From Bathynomus jamesi (taxonomy: Eukaryota > Arthropoda > Malacostraca > Isopoda > Cirolanidae): 64,000 bases of DNA. Shown here in pieces: positions 10,907 to 21,733 of the stretch (positions are counted from its first letter, which is position 1; each line of letters opens with the position of its first letter). The notes beneath the pieces are model-generated. The model saw nothing but the letters and a program-made list of their open reading frames with translations. It was not told the origin of the DNA and searched no databases. Both the position numbers and the translations under genes were made by a program. The DNA lies in contig JAJOZX010001870.1 of the NCBI GenBank assembly GCA_023014485.1, forward strand, positions 640,001 through 704,000, given 5' to 3'.

Positions 10907-10911
10907 CTTTG

Positions 10912-11572
10912 CTACATTACAAAAATAAGGTATTGTAAACTAGCAGTCATCCATCTGAACCAAGACTGCCATAGAGGTGAGAGGTACACAGTATCTGAAG
11001 ACAGGACATTGTACAATAACACATTAGAGCTGTTTTGGACCCTAGTAATAAAATTATATATATTCTTCCGGATTAACATTTGGCTGGTAGGTAGGTTATG
11101 CATAGTAAACATAAAATTGGCACTGCACCATTTTGGTTCCCTACATAGCATACAGAAAATATTATTATAAGCAACAGAGTTTATTCATAGCAGTTTTTGT
11201 ATAATTCCACCACAGATGGGATGTATACAATGCAGTACAGTAAGTTCTAAAAAGATAAGTTTTAACTGATTCTGAACACATAGCTACCAAATTTCCTTAC
11301 TAGCATATTACCCTGTACATACACCTTTTTAGGTTGCCTCTCAATATCAAGTTCATCTCGCAGCTCACAAGTAATTACAGGACCTAAGTATTAACATATG
11401 TCTTTGACAGGTACAGTATTGTCTAACCATTCATTTCAAAAGACCCACATGATACACATTTCAGTAGATTACACCTAAAAATCAAAATACAACTCTCTGC
11501 CCCATTATAGGTGATGTCATTTTCTATATCGTACCATACTGTTCACGTATCTCTAATGGTACAGTACTCTCA
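10912..11572 (-). pseudogene. LINE C-terminal region (minus strand, part 2)
   Basis: The minus strand carries the region after the reverse transcriptase of a non-LTR element, with frameshifts: VYVQGNMLVRKFG, LFRTYCTALYTSHLWWNY and MLCREPKWCSANFMF. The segment ends close to 10912. It continues the reverse transcriptase at 15415-15874; the hAT at 11581-15406 separates them. Joining across one copy of CCCATGGG restores the region after the YADD motif. Confidence 0.75.
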
Positions 11573-11723
11573 CCCATGGGCAGTGGTGTAGTCCTAAAAT
11601 TTTAGGAAGGGTAACACTACAGGCAAAACTTTAAATGTGTTTCATAGAACAATTACTGTATAAAAATAGTAAAAGTTAATTTGAAAATAAAAAATATATA
11701 TTTAGTAAATAAAACTACAAATA

Positions 11724-12205
11724 CAGTGGACCCCCATTTAGCAATATGTTTAGTTAATGATAAAACCATTTAGCAATAAGCCCTCATACAGAATATATTG
11801 CTCATTTAATGATTAATCACTGATTAACGGTGGCCTAACGATGCTTGCCCAAGCAAGATTCTCCTTCCAAGCAATAATTTTCTCCTACTACCACCACCAT
11901 CGATTTTCACCCATGCTGCACTCCACCCAACCTAAGGTAATTAATTTTTTTTCTTTATTTATTTATTTATTTATTATGTTTATTTAATTGTTTTTATTAT
12001 TAATTTACAGCAAAATAAGTTATTACATTGTTAAAATAAACTTTTAACCATGGGAAATAACTGTTTTTAAGTCTTGGAACAGTGTAGTTTCGAAAAGTTT
12101 TGCACCAATTATCCCATTTATGTTATAATGGGTTCATTTAACAATATTTTCAATTAACAATGGTTTATTTTGCACCAATTACGATCATTAACCAGGGGTC
12201 CACTG
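11724..12205. mobile_element. pogo/Tigger-type MITE
   Basis: TA flanks inverted ends CAGTGGACCCCCATTTAGCA and, reversed, CAGTGGACCCCTGGTTAATG. No coding sequence is seen; the interior is AT-rich. Confidence 0.8.
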
Positions 12206-12288
12206 TACAGTACATGCTCTAGTTACTTTTAATTTGAATAAAACACACACACACAGATATTTGTATCAGTCGATATATATATATATAT

Positions 12289-14979
12289 TAGGGTGTCCCA
12301 GCCTCACATGTGAAAATAAAAATTTGGAAGAGTCAAATCGCACACGCCTTTAATTAATTACACTTGAAGAAAGGAAACAATGGGGGAAATTTCATTGGCC
12401 TACTAGGAGGGGAAGGGTCCCCTCATTGACCTTGTTTATTCGACCCTATATGAACAAACGTAAATGCTCAGCATTAATCATTCTAGAATGGAAGAATGAA
12501 ATGTAAATTCTTTCTAATGACTAAATTAAAGAAAATGGAAATTCTTCCTAATGGCACATTTCATTTCGGGGAACAGAGGATCTTTTTGTCTGCTGAGGGG
12601 AACTGCTGGCGGTGGTATTCGACGACTTGGTACACGAGCTGCCGTTCCTCCTCATTTTTTGTCAGGCCCTCGTTGAAATCTTCCGCCAGTTTCACCGCCC
12701 GTTCTGCCGCGTCGTTCACAGACTTCAACGATGGTGCACATCCTTCGAGATCTTTGGGGGTTTTTGGAACCGGCAGCTTCAGGCAATGAAAAAAGTTTTG
12801 AGTCCTTTTCGTGACCAAGGTGCTCAAATCCAACCGTCTCACGATCAAGACACTCTTTCCCTCCAGCCGACGCAGATCTTTTGGGTTTTCGGTCTTCTTG
12901 TGCAGGTTTTGGAGCATGGCCGTCTTCTCTGCATCGGTGGTTTTGGAGGAGAACATAGCGAGTCTGGCTAAATCTTTGCTTAGGTACCAGAGGTGGCCCC
13001 GGAATTTCGTCAATGCGGCGGTACCTACATCATGATCCACCGCCTTGTATCGCTGTAGGTCCTCCAACAGCTCCAGGTCATTGACGGGCGCGTCCGCCGT
13101 CAATGGAGCCTCGAACCACCTCTGGAGGTAGATGGTGATGGCAAAGACCTTTATCCTGCGTAGTGACCGGACTTCGTGAGCGGTCAGGTGGAATTGGCTT
13201 CGGAAGATGAACATCTTAAGACAGTAAATGCCTTTGGCCATCCACCTGGCCCGGTGGTATGCTCCAGGACGATTGTACCGGAGATCTCGTTTGCCATGAC
13301 CATCGAGGAAGACCAGAGCGAGGATCAGGAACTCCCGGTAATCGTCTCTTGGGTGGCCAACTTCAAGCTGGTCTTCAATGAAGTGGACAATCTGCTCCTT
13401 TTTCAACGCCACCCATTCCGAAAGGATGTCGCTTGGGCCATCGCCATTGAACGGAGAAGCCTGCTTCTGGTCGATGAACTCCCATTGGGATTTGAAGCGA
13501 GCGAACAGCGCAATTTCGGCGCCAGAAGACCTGAAGAACAGGTCAAAGACTGAGGTGATTACCAATTCCATCATGTGGTGTCTGCAAGCCAGGAAAAGAA
13601 CGCGGCGGTCCATTTGGTCCTGGATAATCATACAAGCGCCGCTGTGAATACCGGTATTCGCCGCTGTTGTGTCGAAGCAGAGACTGGCAATCCATGGTTG
13701 AACTTGCGGCCAATCGTCCAGCACCTTCAGAACAGCTCCAGCCATCCGCTGTCCCATGCTGTCAGGGATTTTTGGGATCGCCAACAACTTCTCAAGATTC
13801 TTCCCGCTGACCAGCACTGGTATGCGATCCGATTTCCCTCCATCCGAATCAGGGAGGAGTTTGCCATCAAAGTGGACGACAAGCGGCGTATCAGGATTGA
13901 ACTCGGTCTTGATTCCGGCTGCCAAGTTCTTCCTGGACTTCTGCAGTGAACGGTGAAGACTTGATTTGGACAAGGTGACCGAGGATAACTCAACTCCTGC
14001 GGCAGCGAGTGCTGGAGCCACAATGTGCATCGCTTGGCGTACTGAGGTTCCAGTTCGATCCAGGGCTGCAGCAAAATTGGGATATTGGATGATCCTCCTT
14101 GCCGACACTTGGCCGTCCTTGGGAGCGGATCGAGGAGCCGAAGGACCAGGAGAGGAATATTGGACATCATCATTGGATGCTTCGGCCATGGACTCCGAAG
14201 AAGAAGAAGAAGACCCACTTTTCACCGTTCCTTTTGCTTGCAGTGAGTCAATTTCTTCGCTGCTTTTCTTCTTCCTCTTCTCTTCAGCTGCTCGGCATTT
14301 CTCCCGCTCCGCTGCCCTGCGAGCAAACTCCAGGTCCTCTCCTCCGATGTACATCTTCCGCACGGTTCGCTGGTCATTCAGAAAGTCTCGATCTTCGGGG
14401 ACTTTGATGAGTTTCATGGCGTTGGCATGAGCTGTTTCGAACAGTGTATTCAGGTTGGCTTGGAATCCCTTTTCCCGCTCCAGTTGCTTCTCTCCCCCAC
14501 GGTTTCGGTTTCTGGCAACCTTCTCGTAGTCCTTGGAGAGGGCCTTGATCCTCTCGACGCACTTGGGCTTGTGGGAGGTCGGAATAGATGCCCGAGCCCA
14601 CACCACCATAACCTCATCAGCTACCACATTGGCAGCTTCCGCCGTGGACGTTTTTTTCTTCCGAATGAAGAACAACAGACGTCGAAGAACATCTCCCACT
14701 GTCGGGAGTTGACATAGCGTTTCCAGGGGTTCATTTCGCAACACCCCCACCAACCATACAGTCTCCTGCTTTCTTGTATCCATAACCTGAAAAGAAATAT
14801 GCTACAATTAGTATAAGGTAGAGAGTAGCCGTTCAGCAATAGTAACACATGGTTTGAGGGGACCCTTAAAATTAAAGAACACGAATGAAATTCATCTTGC
14901 TCGCATGTTTTCAGGAGTGGAAGAAATTAGGGGGGTGTGCATGACAAACTTCAGGAACAAAAAAAATTGGGACACTCTA
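12289..14979 (-). mobile_element. Divergent hAT-like element, subfamily 1, copy A (structurally complete)
   Basis: Ends are TAGGGTGTCCCAGCCTC and, reversed, TAGAGTGTCCCAATTTTT. The flanking 8-mers ATATATAT and ATACATAT match at 7 of 8 positions. Copy B at 23677-26333 is a close relative in the opposite orientation and has a perfect 8-bp duplication, which supports the boundaries. The element holds one long intact ORF, so this copy could be, or recently have been, autonomous. Confidence 0.85.
12561..14783 (-). CDS. Intact 740-aa transposase-like protein, divergent hAT-like family
   Basis: One uninterrupted frame starts MDTRKQETVWLVGVLRNEP and ends at the stop at 12561. In order it has: an N-terminal domain of about 130 residues (TVGDVLRRLLFF, TSHKPKCVERI), a Lys/Glu-rich coiled-coil-like stretch (about 155-185), a Ser-rich linker, then a core with HFDGKLLPD, ISVLVSG-like IPVLVSGKNLEKLL, FDTTAANTG, and ACRHHMMELV, and a helical C-terminus (KSVNDAAERAVKLAEDFN). 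The order Asp, Asp, Cys-x-x-His resembles the D1, D2 and C/H motifs of hAT transposases, and the 8-bp target duplications agree. The assignment as the transposase is inference. Homologues in this window are at 23877-26074 (broken), 19697-21733 (broken) and 26840-29070 (broken). It has no visible introns. Confidence 0.75.
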   Translation of the reverse strand: MDTRKQETVWLVGVLRNEPLETLCQLPTVGDVLRRLLFFIRKKKTSTAEAANVVADEVMVVWARASIPTSHKPKCVERIKALSKDYEKVARNRNRGGEKQLEREKGFQANLNTLFETAHANAMKLIKVPEDRDFLNDQRTVRKMYIGGEDLEFARRAAEREKCRAAEEKRKKKSSEEIDSLQAKGTVKSGSSSSSSESMAEASNDDVQYSSPGPSAPRSAPKDGQVSARRIIQYPNFAAALDRTGTSVRQAMHIVAPALAAAGVELSSVTLSKSSLHRSLQKSRKNLAAGIKTEFNPDTPLVVHFDGKLLPDSDGGKSDRIPVLVSGKNLEKLLAIPKIPDSMGQRMAGAVLKVLDDWPQVQPWIASLCFDTTAANTGIHSGACMIIQDQMDRRVLFLACRHHMMELVITSVFDLFFRSSGAEIALFARFKSQWEFIDQKQASPFNGDGPSDILSEWVALKKEQIVHFIEDQLEVGHPRDDYREFLILALVFLDGHGKRDLRYNRPGAYHRARWMAKGIYCLKMFIFRSQFHLTAHEVRSLRRIKVFAITIYLQRWFEAPLTADAPVNDLELLEDLQRYKAVDHDVGTAALTKFRGHLWYLSKDLARLAMFSSKTTDAEKTAMLQNLHKKTENPKDLRRLEGKSVLIVRRLDLSTLVTKRTQNFFHCLKLPVPKTPKDLEGCAPSLKSVNDAAERAVKLAEDFNEGLTKNEEERQLVYQVVEYHRQQFPSADKKILCSPK

Positions 14980-15414
14980 ATACATATATATGGTATAATG
15001 CAGTTTCATAGTGATATAATAGATACTACAGTTACATATAATCTAAAATAGGCTCCATACAGAATGAATGTCTGTTTCCTTCTTTGAAACTTGTCTGGAA
15101 CGTGTATCATCTGCAGATTGGTGTCTTTTTAGCCATGAAGTGACATAGGTTTTTGCCTGAAACTGATGAAGTGGTGGTCCAGTGATGCTCAGAAACACAT
15201 GATTTGATATGTTCTTCCAAAATATGTCATCTTGGTACTCTCCACTGAAGTGGAGCAGAAAACTAGGGGGTATAAGTGCTGGATAAAAGTCCGTAAGTGC
15301 TCAGCATTCAGCTATGGCTACAACAGTAGGTAGTATAACACTACTTCACTGAAATTTTAGGAAGTATAACACCTTTATACCACGTTACCCCTGAACTACA
15401 CTCCTGCCCATGGG

Positions 15415-16128
15415 GAGAGGGTGACAAAAGAACAAGGTCATCAGCATATATTAAATGATTAATTTTTTATTTTTTCCTTTCCAATGACACAGCCAGTACA
15501 TGCAGTTTTTAGTTCATTGGTAAGGTCATCCATGTATATACAGAAAATATAGGGTGATAATATACCTCCTTGTCTAACACCATTAGTTACTTTAAAACCT
15601 GGTGAGACAGTGCTTTTCCATCTTACAAACATGGTCTGCTCTGTATACCAGCATGCAAGTATCCTAAGTATATATTTAGGACCCCTCAACACAAGAGTTT
15701 CTTGAAAAGTTTGTGATGGTTAACTCTATCAAATGCTTTTGATGCATCCAAAAAACAGGAATATACATTGCTGCTTGACATCTTGTACTTTAGGATGGCT
15801 TCCTTTAGCAGACAAATACACATGTCAGTACCATGTTTCACTCTAAAGCCAAACCGATTGTCATAAGTCTGCAAGTAAGTATATATAGTACTTATCCTAT
15901 TATAAATGACATTCTAACACCTTAGAAAGTATACTGACAAGTGCTAGTGGTCTATAATTATTCTTATCACAGATACTAGCACCCTTATTTTTAACAACTG
16001 ACAAAATGGACTATGGCAAGTACCCATGTATCATACAGCTTGTGAAACATGTTGCAAGCATGGGTACCGTATTATACAAGGCTGACAACATTTTAAATGT
16101 TTTGCTTGTATGCCATCCAGGCCACAAC
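15415..16128 (-). pseudogene. LINE reverse transcriptase (minus strand, part 1)
   Basis: The minus strand encodes YRPLALVSILSKVLE, FGFRVKHGTDMCICLLKEAI, FLDASKAFDRVNH (motif A), NGVRQGGILSPYIFCIYMDD (motif B) and IYADDLVLLSP (motif C with the YADD box, about 15440-15470). Several frameshifts break it. This belongs to a non-LTR lineage different from the FADD-type LINEs elsewhere in the window. The C-terminus continues at 11572 beyond the hAT insertion; an upstream linker is at 16400-16717. Confidence 0.85.
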
Positions 16129-16399
16129 TTTGTGACATGCCAGCATGATATATGCCAGCAAAAAAAAAAAAAAAAAAAAAATTAGACTAACACGAACTTA
16201 GATGTAGCTCATAGCGTAAACTAACCCACTTTTTGTTATACTCTATACTTTTTTTTCTTATCCTCTCCTTACTTGCATGTCTGTAGTTTGCATGGTATGA
16301 TAGTATTTGAGTTAAGACTGCTCACAAACCATGCAAACAGTCTTATTTTACTTCTTTTCATCTTTCACCCCTTTCCTATTCCTATTCCCTATTAAATAG
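16129..16399. repeat. LINE 3' tail plus direct-repeat block (first copy)
   Basis: A short GTGACATGCCAGCATG tail and a 20-base A-run (16160-16181) are followed by a block beginning ATTAGACTAACACGAAC. The same series recurs at 17585-17875 after the LINE fragment 16718-17640. The block interrupts the minus-strand LINE. Confidence 0.55.
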
Positions 16400-16717
16400 G
16401 GTTTCATAATGATTTTTCCAGTTCTGCAATGTTTTTTGCACCATGTACACCCTCTATTACATTTGGCAAGGTAAGATTACTATTGTTAATTTTATTAACC
16501 TTCTTCCAGAATTCCATACTGGAAGTATTGCTATTTCCTAATTTTCTGGCTAAAGATTCTCTTCAAAGATTCTCTCCATTTTTTCTTATAAATCTAAGGG
16601 CACCCTTGAATCTAGCAACAGTTCTATTTTTTAGTTGGAAAAGTTCCCCTTACCTAGGTTTCCCCATAGCAACACATTCCACAAATATATTTTTTGCTAC
16701 ATCATACAAATCAGCAC
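16400..16717 (-). pseudogene. LINE linker between endonuclease and RT (minus strand)
   Basis: The minus strand reads DVAKNIFVECVAMGKPR, then NRTVARFKGALRFI, then MEFWKKVNKINNSNLTLPNV and IEGVHGAKNIAELEKS. This is the conserved region before the reverse transcriptase in the same LINE lineage as 15415-16128. The latter part is separated from the RT by 16129-16399, and the upstream end is cut by the insertion of another LINE at 16718. Confidence 0.7.
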
Positions 16718-17640
16718 AGATGATACTAAAATAGGCAGTAAAGTTGTTAACGAGGACAAGAGAAATAGGCTCGAAGATGATGTAAATAGGATTAGGGAGT
16801 GGATGGATAAGTGGCAGATGCAATTTAACATAGACAAATGTAAAGTTTTGCATATAGGTTCTCGTAATAATAATTACATGTACATGATGGACAATAGACA
16901 GTTAGAGAGCATTGATGAGGAAGTAGATTGGGTGTACACATATCTAAGGATTTAAAAGTTAGGAACCAGTGCCTGGAGTCTTGTGCAAAAAATAATAGGA
17001 TGTTAGGCTTCATAGTGCGTAATTTCAAATTTAAATCAAAGAATATTATATTGCCCCTATACAAGTCCATAGTCAGGCCTCATTTAGAATATGCCATTCA
17101 GTTTTGGTGCCCATATTTGCGTGAGGATATTGATAGGTTGGAAAGGGTTCAGCATCGCGCAACAAAACTAATTCCATCATTGCGCAACAAGTCTTATGAA
17201 GATAGGATTAAAGAGTTAGACTTGCATTCACTCGAAACTAGGAAATTAAGGGGGGAGCTTATTGAAGTTTTCAAAATCATTAATAAAATCAATCAATAAT
17301 GTAAATTTTGACAAACTGTTTACTTTCGATAATAGCAATACTTATAATAATAGACTTAACTTGCGTGGCAGATGTTTCATTACTAACATCGCTAAAAACA
17401 TTTTTACATTTAAAGTAATTGATAAATGGAATAATCTTCCCGCATCCATCGTGAACTCTACCAGCATTAATATGTTTAAAAACCATTTAAATAGGCATTT
17501 TAAAAATATTAACGTTGTTTAAAATAAAACAATTAGCAACAGGAGCTCTGGGGGTAATGGTTAAGGATGTCTGTTGATGATTAATGCCAGCTTGTGACAT
17601 GCCAGCGTGTGATATGCCAGCAATAAAATTATTATTAAAA
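16718..17640 (+). pseudogene. 5'-truncated LINE (RT palm end to C-terminus)
   Basis: The copy begins exactly within the FADD motif (DDTKIGSKVV), continues NRIREWMDKWQMQFNIDKCK, shifts frame near 16930 to GVHISKDLKV, and contains IVRPHLEYAIQFWCPYL, RLERVQHRATKLIPSLR and LETRKLRGELIEVFKI. After another frameshift it ends WNNLPASIVNSTSINMFKNHL and a stop at 17522. A 3' untranslated tail with GTGACATGCCAGCGTG and an A-rich end follows. It is a CR1/Jockey-type LINE related to 38988-41427. Confidence 0.85.
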
Positions 17641-17875
17641 AAAAAAATTAGACTAACACAAACGTAGATGTAGCTCGTAGCATAAACTAACCCACTTTTT
17701 GTTATACTCTTCCTTTTTTTTTTCCCTTTTCTTATCCTCTCTTTACTTGCATGTCTGTAGTTTGCATGGTATGACAGTGTTTGCATGGCTTGTAAGCGTT
17801 CTTATTTTACTTCTTTTCATCTTTCACCCTTTTCCTATTCTTTTCAACTATTTTTCCAACTTGTCAGCAGTGGCT
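17585..17875. repeat. Direct-repeat block (second copy)
   Basis: The sequence from the CATGCCAGC tail through ATTAGACTAACACAAACG, TTGTTATACTCT and CATGTCTGTAGTTTGCATGG closely matches 16129-16395. The two flank the LINE fragment in the same orientation. Confidence 0.65.
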
Positions 17876-18300
17876 GGTGGATGATGATGGCGAGTCTCTC
17901 TCTCTCTCTTTTCCTGAATGAATGTTAACCCACAAATGATTGGGTTAAGTAGTAAAACCTTTCTCTCTTTCCTTTCTCTCGGCTAACCTTAAAGTGGATC
18001 TTAGGGTCTTTGTTAGCCTTAGCTTCTGTAGAGCTGTACCAATCATCACAACTCTCATGCTACAGCCTTAACTCCTTCCCTAACTTCCTTCTTACAAACC
18101 TTACAGTTACAGTCTAAAGTCATCTTAAATACAATTCTTTAACTCAGTTAAAAGCTTTAAGGTCTAAGTTTGGCTATTCACTGGATGGAATGGCTAATGG
18201 GGGCTAGGCTAATCAACCAAAATGTTGGGCTTGCACTGAATGAACCCCCAAATCTCTCTAAATACTAAGTTGAATTAAGCTTAAAGCTTAGGAATAGAGC
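17876..18300. other. Non-coding interval with a short (CT)n run
   Basis: This interval has a CT run near 17895-17912 and otherwise no recognisable gene, element end or RNA. Confidence 0.4.
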
Positions 18301-18643
18301 CATTTATACTTCAATAATCCTAATAAAGGAAAATCTACATAATCAAAAATAAATCCTTTAACAGTGTCAAAAAACTTGAAGCACAGCAGTGTGTGTGTTG
18401 CCACTCCAACTTCCAAAATATTAAAATACAGCAAATTTCCAGAATCCAGACACAGTTTGGAGACAGTTAATATCACATTTATACTTCAATAATCCTAATA
18501 AAGGAAAATCTACATAATCAAAAATAAATCCTTTAACAGTGTCAAAAAACTTGAAGCACAGCAGTGTGTGTGTTGCCACTCCAACTTCCAAAATATTAAA
18601 ATACAGCAAATTTCCAGAATCCAGACACAGTTTGGAGACAGTT
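18301..18643. repeat. Tandem duplication of a 175-bp unit
   Basis: Two adjacent copies start CATTTATACTTCAATAATCC at 18301 and 18476 and appear identical through GGAGACAGTT. The overlapping open frames here are the same frame read twice. It is a recent local duplication just before the left end of H. Confidence 0.9.
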
Positions 18644-19696
18644 CATAACAGCTTGGTAGGATAATACACATTATTTACAAACTAATTCATGACAGTATCC
18701 AATTTTGGTTAATATTCATGGGGCATTGCAGGACAAATCACCCCAAAATTAAAACAAATTTCACCACTCCAACCCAGATTTTAATGAAAATTAACATATG
18801 GGGTTCTTCCGGGTGCTGATTTCACTGGTTCAAATAAAAAAGTTCTATGACCCATAGTTTTTGAGATATGGGCCCCACTTTACCACCTAACTTTAATGGG
18901 CAATAACTCCCAAACATCTTACCATAGACCTATAAAACTATACATTTTTAGAATCAGCATGAAGACATCTATTAAATGATACCACATTCAAATGTGTAGA
19001 ACAATATTGAAAAAATATGTACAATTTAGGGTGCATTAAAAATGGCAACTTTCAAAAATTGATTTGGCCCTACATTATTATGGTTACATTCCCTAAAAAA
19101 AATTCACATGCAAAATTTCGGGTCAATTGATTAATATCTACTTGGTCCACCTAACTCCTAAACTTTTACAAAAATGACAATTTTGGGGATAAATTGCCTT
19201 AAATTATTTTTTTTCACATATACCTTTATTTTATTGAATTGAATGATCCTTAAGGTACTATAGGCCTAGTATGTTTAGTTTGCTTGTGTTTAAGCCATAG
19301 CTACTATTAATAAACATCATTTGCCATCATGAAATACCTATAGCTATTTTTTCTTATTTTCAGGCATGTAGACTACTTTAATATTAATCTATGTTTCTAT
19401 TACAGGTCAATTTTTGATATGTTGGTGATAATAGTTGATATATGATATAATGGATAATAGTGGTAAAGCCGAAAAAATTATGAGTAATCCAGAAGATATA
19501 CAATTTCTTCAATCTATGCAAGGGGATAGAATTGCTTCTTTTGGAGCTCATGATCAAACTTTAGCATCCAAAATGAAGGGCATTAATTTTTGAAAATGTG
19601 AAGAAAATGCGAGAAAAGGAAAGGAATTGAGAGAGACTGAAGCTTCTTGCAGTTATGTTGAATTAGAAAGCAGTAGCACAAGCGATACAACTACCA

Positions 19697-21733
19697 TTGA
19701 GAGTGAGTCAGAAGCTAATGATGGAGCTGAAAAAGATGGAAAATCCACAGTCAACAGTCTGTTTAGGTACTCAAGCTACCATTCCTCATGACATTCTGAA
19801 AAGACTGAAACTTGTTTCTTTGGCATCAAGAATGAAAATGACTCTGGCACAACAGGCTGCATTCACAAAAGCTTTTGTTGAAGAATGTGGTGGTAACACT
19901 AAGGCAGTGGCAACTTCATATGCTACAGCTGATAGAGCAAGACGCGAAGTAGCCCAAAAAATTTCAAGTTCCATTAAAAAATCCTGGAATCCTCCTAAAT
20001 TGGCCTCTCTTCATTGGGATTCGAAAATAATTTCTACTCTGCAGGATAAATATGTTACAGAAGAACGATTAGCCATATCAGTTGGAAATTCAATGGATCT
20101 CAAACTACTTGGTATTCCATCATATCATCCTAGTGCTGGTGGCAGTGGCCAATCTGGGAAAAACTTGACTGAAGAAGTTATGAAGCTACTGAAATTGTGG
20201 AACTGCTCCGATTCAATAGTGAACTTGGTTTTTGACACTACAGCAACCAACACAGGACATGTGAGCGCTGCATGCATAACTATCCAACAAGAGATTGGAT
20301 GGCCTTTATTATGGTCTGCATGCAGGCATCATGTTGAAGTTATTATGAGTCATGTGTTTCAGGACATGAAAGTAGAAACTTTGAGTGGACCAGAAATTAA
20401 TGTCTTTAACAGATTTCGAGAAAAGTTTCAGTGGATTTCCAAGGATGAAAAATTGAAAAAAATTGACTTCAATCAGTACTCCAAAGCTGTCCAGGAGATT
20501 CTTCAGGAATGGACTGATTATTCAATTCAAATAAGTAATATAGAAAAGCAACATACACGATATGACTACAAACAATTTTCTGACTTAGTTGTTATACTTA
20601 AATGCAGGACCTAGTGATAAGGATATAACCCTTCAGTGACCTGGTGCTATACATAGAGCCAGATGGATGAGTAAAGCAATATATGCTCTAAAAATTGCAT
20701 TACTAGAAGATAATATCTTGAAACTACCCTCAGTAACAATCACAAACAAGCAACAAATTCTGAAACTAAGAGACTTTGCAACCTTCATTTCACTGATTTA
20801 CTACCCATGGTGGATGACCTGCTCTTCAGTTTTTGATGTACCATGGCACGATTTGCAGCTTTACAAAAAGCTTCTTAGATACGAGGAAGTAAACAAGCAA
20901 ATAGCAAAAAGTGCTCTAACATCTTTGAAACGTCATCTCTGGTACCTTGCATCAGAGATGATTCCTCTTGTATTATTCAGTGATTTGGTTCCAAAAAATG
21001 AACTTCGTGCTATAACAAACCATCTACTTTCCTATAAACCACACAAGATTGAGACAGTGGTTCCAGAAGGTAGACATGGATCTAGTTTTGGAAAGCCTAA
21101 TTTCCCTACCAATCTACGATCGGAAACCACACTAGCTGACTTGGTTGACAAAAACTCATGGTTCATATTTTCTTCACTACAGTCATGGCCGTAACTACCT
21201 ATGAGGTCACCGAGGTCTGGACCTCAGTAATTATTTCCTAAAAAAAAAAAGAGACAACCATTCTCCGTGTATGAAACGCATATTACCGCTTTTCTTTTGA
21301 AAAGAGGGAGCGTTTTGTGTTTTGTGTTTAGTGTATAGCTTGGGTTGTGTTTGTAGATGTCATTTTGGTCTGAATTTTGCTCGTCCCACCGCGCTTGAAA
21401 AAAATCTGGACCTCACTAATTTCTAAACCCTAGTTACGGCCCAGACTACAGTTAGACTATGATTTTTTAATGGTTGAGATTGTTGAATGGAAAATAACAG
21501 CATCATTTATATCTTCCAAAGAAAAACTTTTGGCTATAAATGTCATAAATGATGGCTCTGAGAGGGCAGTAAAACTATGCAGTGACTTTTATGAGGCTGC
21601 AAGGACTGAAGAACATCTTCAAAATGTTCTCCAAGTTGTAGAAGCTGACAGAAAAGCCACTCCTAATCTGAGAAAGAGACAAGCTTCTTTATCATCTGTT
21701 TTAAAAGAAAAAAGGACAAAGAAGAAGAATTAA
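19697..21733 (+). pseudogene. Divergent hAT-like transposase, subfamily 2, broken
   Basis: Frames at 19697-20614, 20667-21194 and 21470-21733 are one gene. The core shows LHWDSKII, LVFDTTATNTGHVSAAC and WSACRHHVEVIMSHVF, then SGPEINVFNRFREKF; the C-terminus has NDGSERAVKLCSDFYE. These match the order and spacing of the motifs in the 740-residue protein at 12561-14783, though most other residues differ. A frameshift near 20610 and the MITE at 21184-21444 break it; removing the MITE with one target duplication restores the frame. Sequence upstream from about 19450 adds an N-terminal part with stops. Confidence 0.75.
21184..21444. mobile_element. hAT-type MITE, 261 bp
   Basis: The perfect 8-bp duplication ACTACAGT flanks it (21176-21183 and 21445-21452). 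The ends are CATGGCCGTAACTA and, reversed, CTGGGCCGTAACTA. It has no coding sequence. Confidence 0.9.

Larger units (their letters stand above)
11581..15406. mobile_element. hAT-type element carrying two further insertions
   Basis: The ends are CAGTGGTGTAGT and, reversed, CAGGAGTGTAGTTC. The flanks are the identical palindromic 8-mer CCCATGGG (11573-11580 and 15407-15414). Without its inserts the element is only about 650 bp and shows no transposase. It lies in the minus-strand LINE and contains a Tigger-type MITE (11724-12205) and the intact divergent hAT-like element (12289-14979). Confidence 0.85.

Noticed and set aside
13176..14430. Plus-strand open frames opposite the 740-aa gene
   Set aside because: Several frames of 90-154 codons are antisense shadows of the minus-strand ORF; they show no independent motifs and have no counterparts with conserved frame in copy B.
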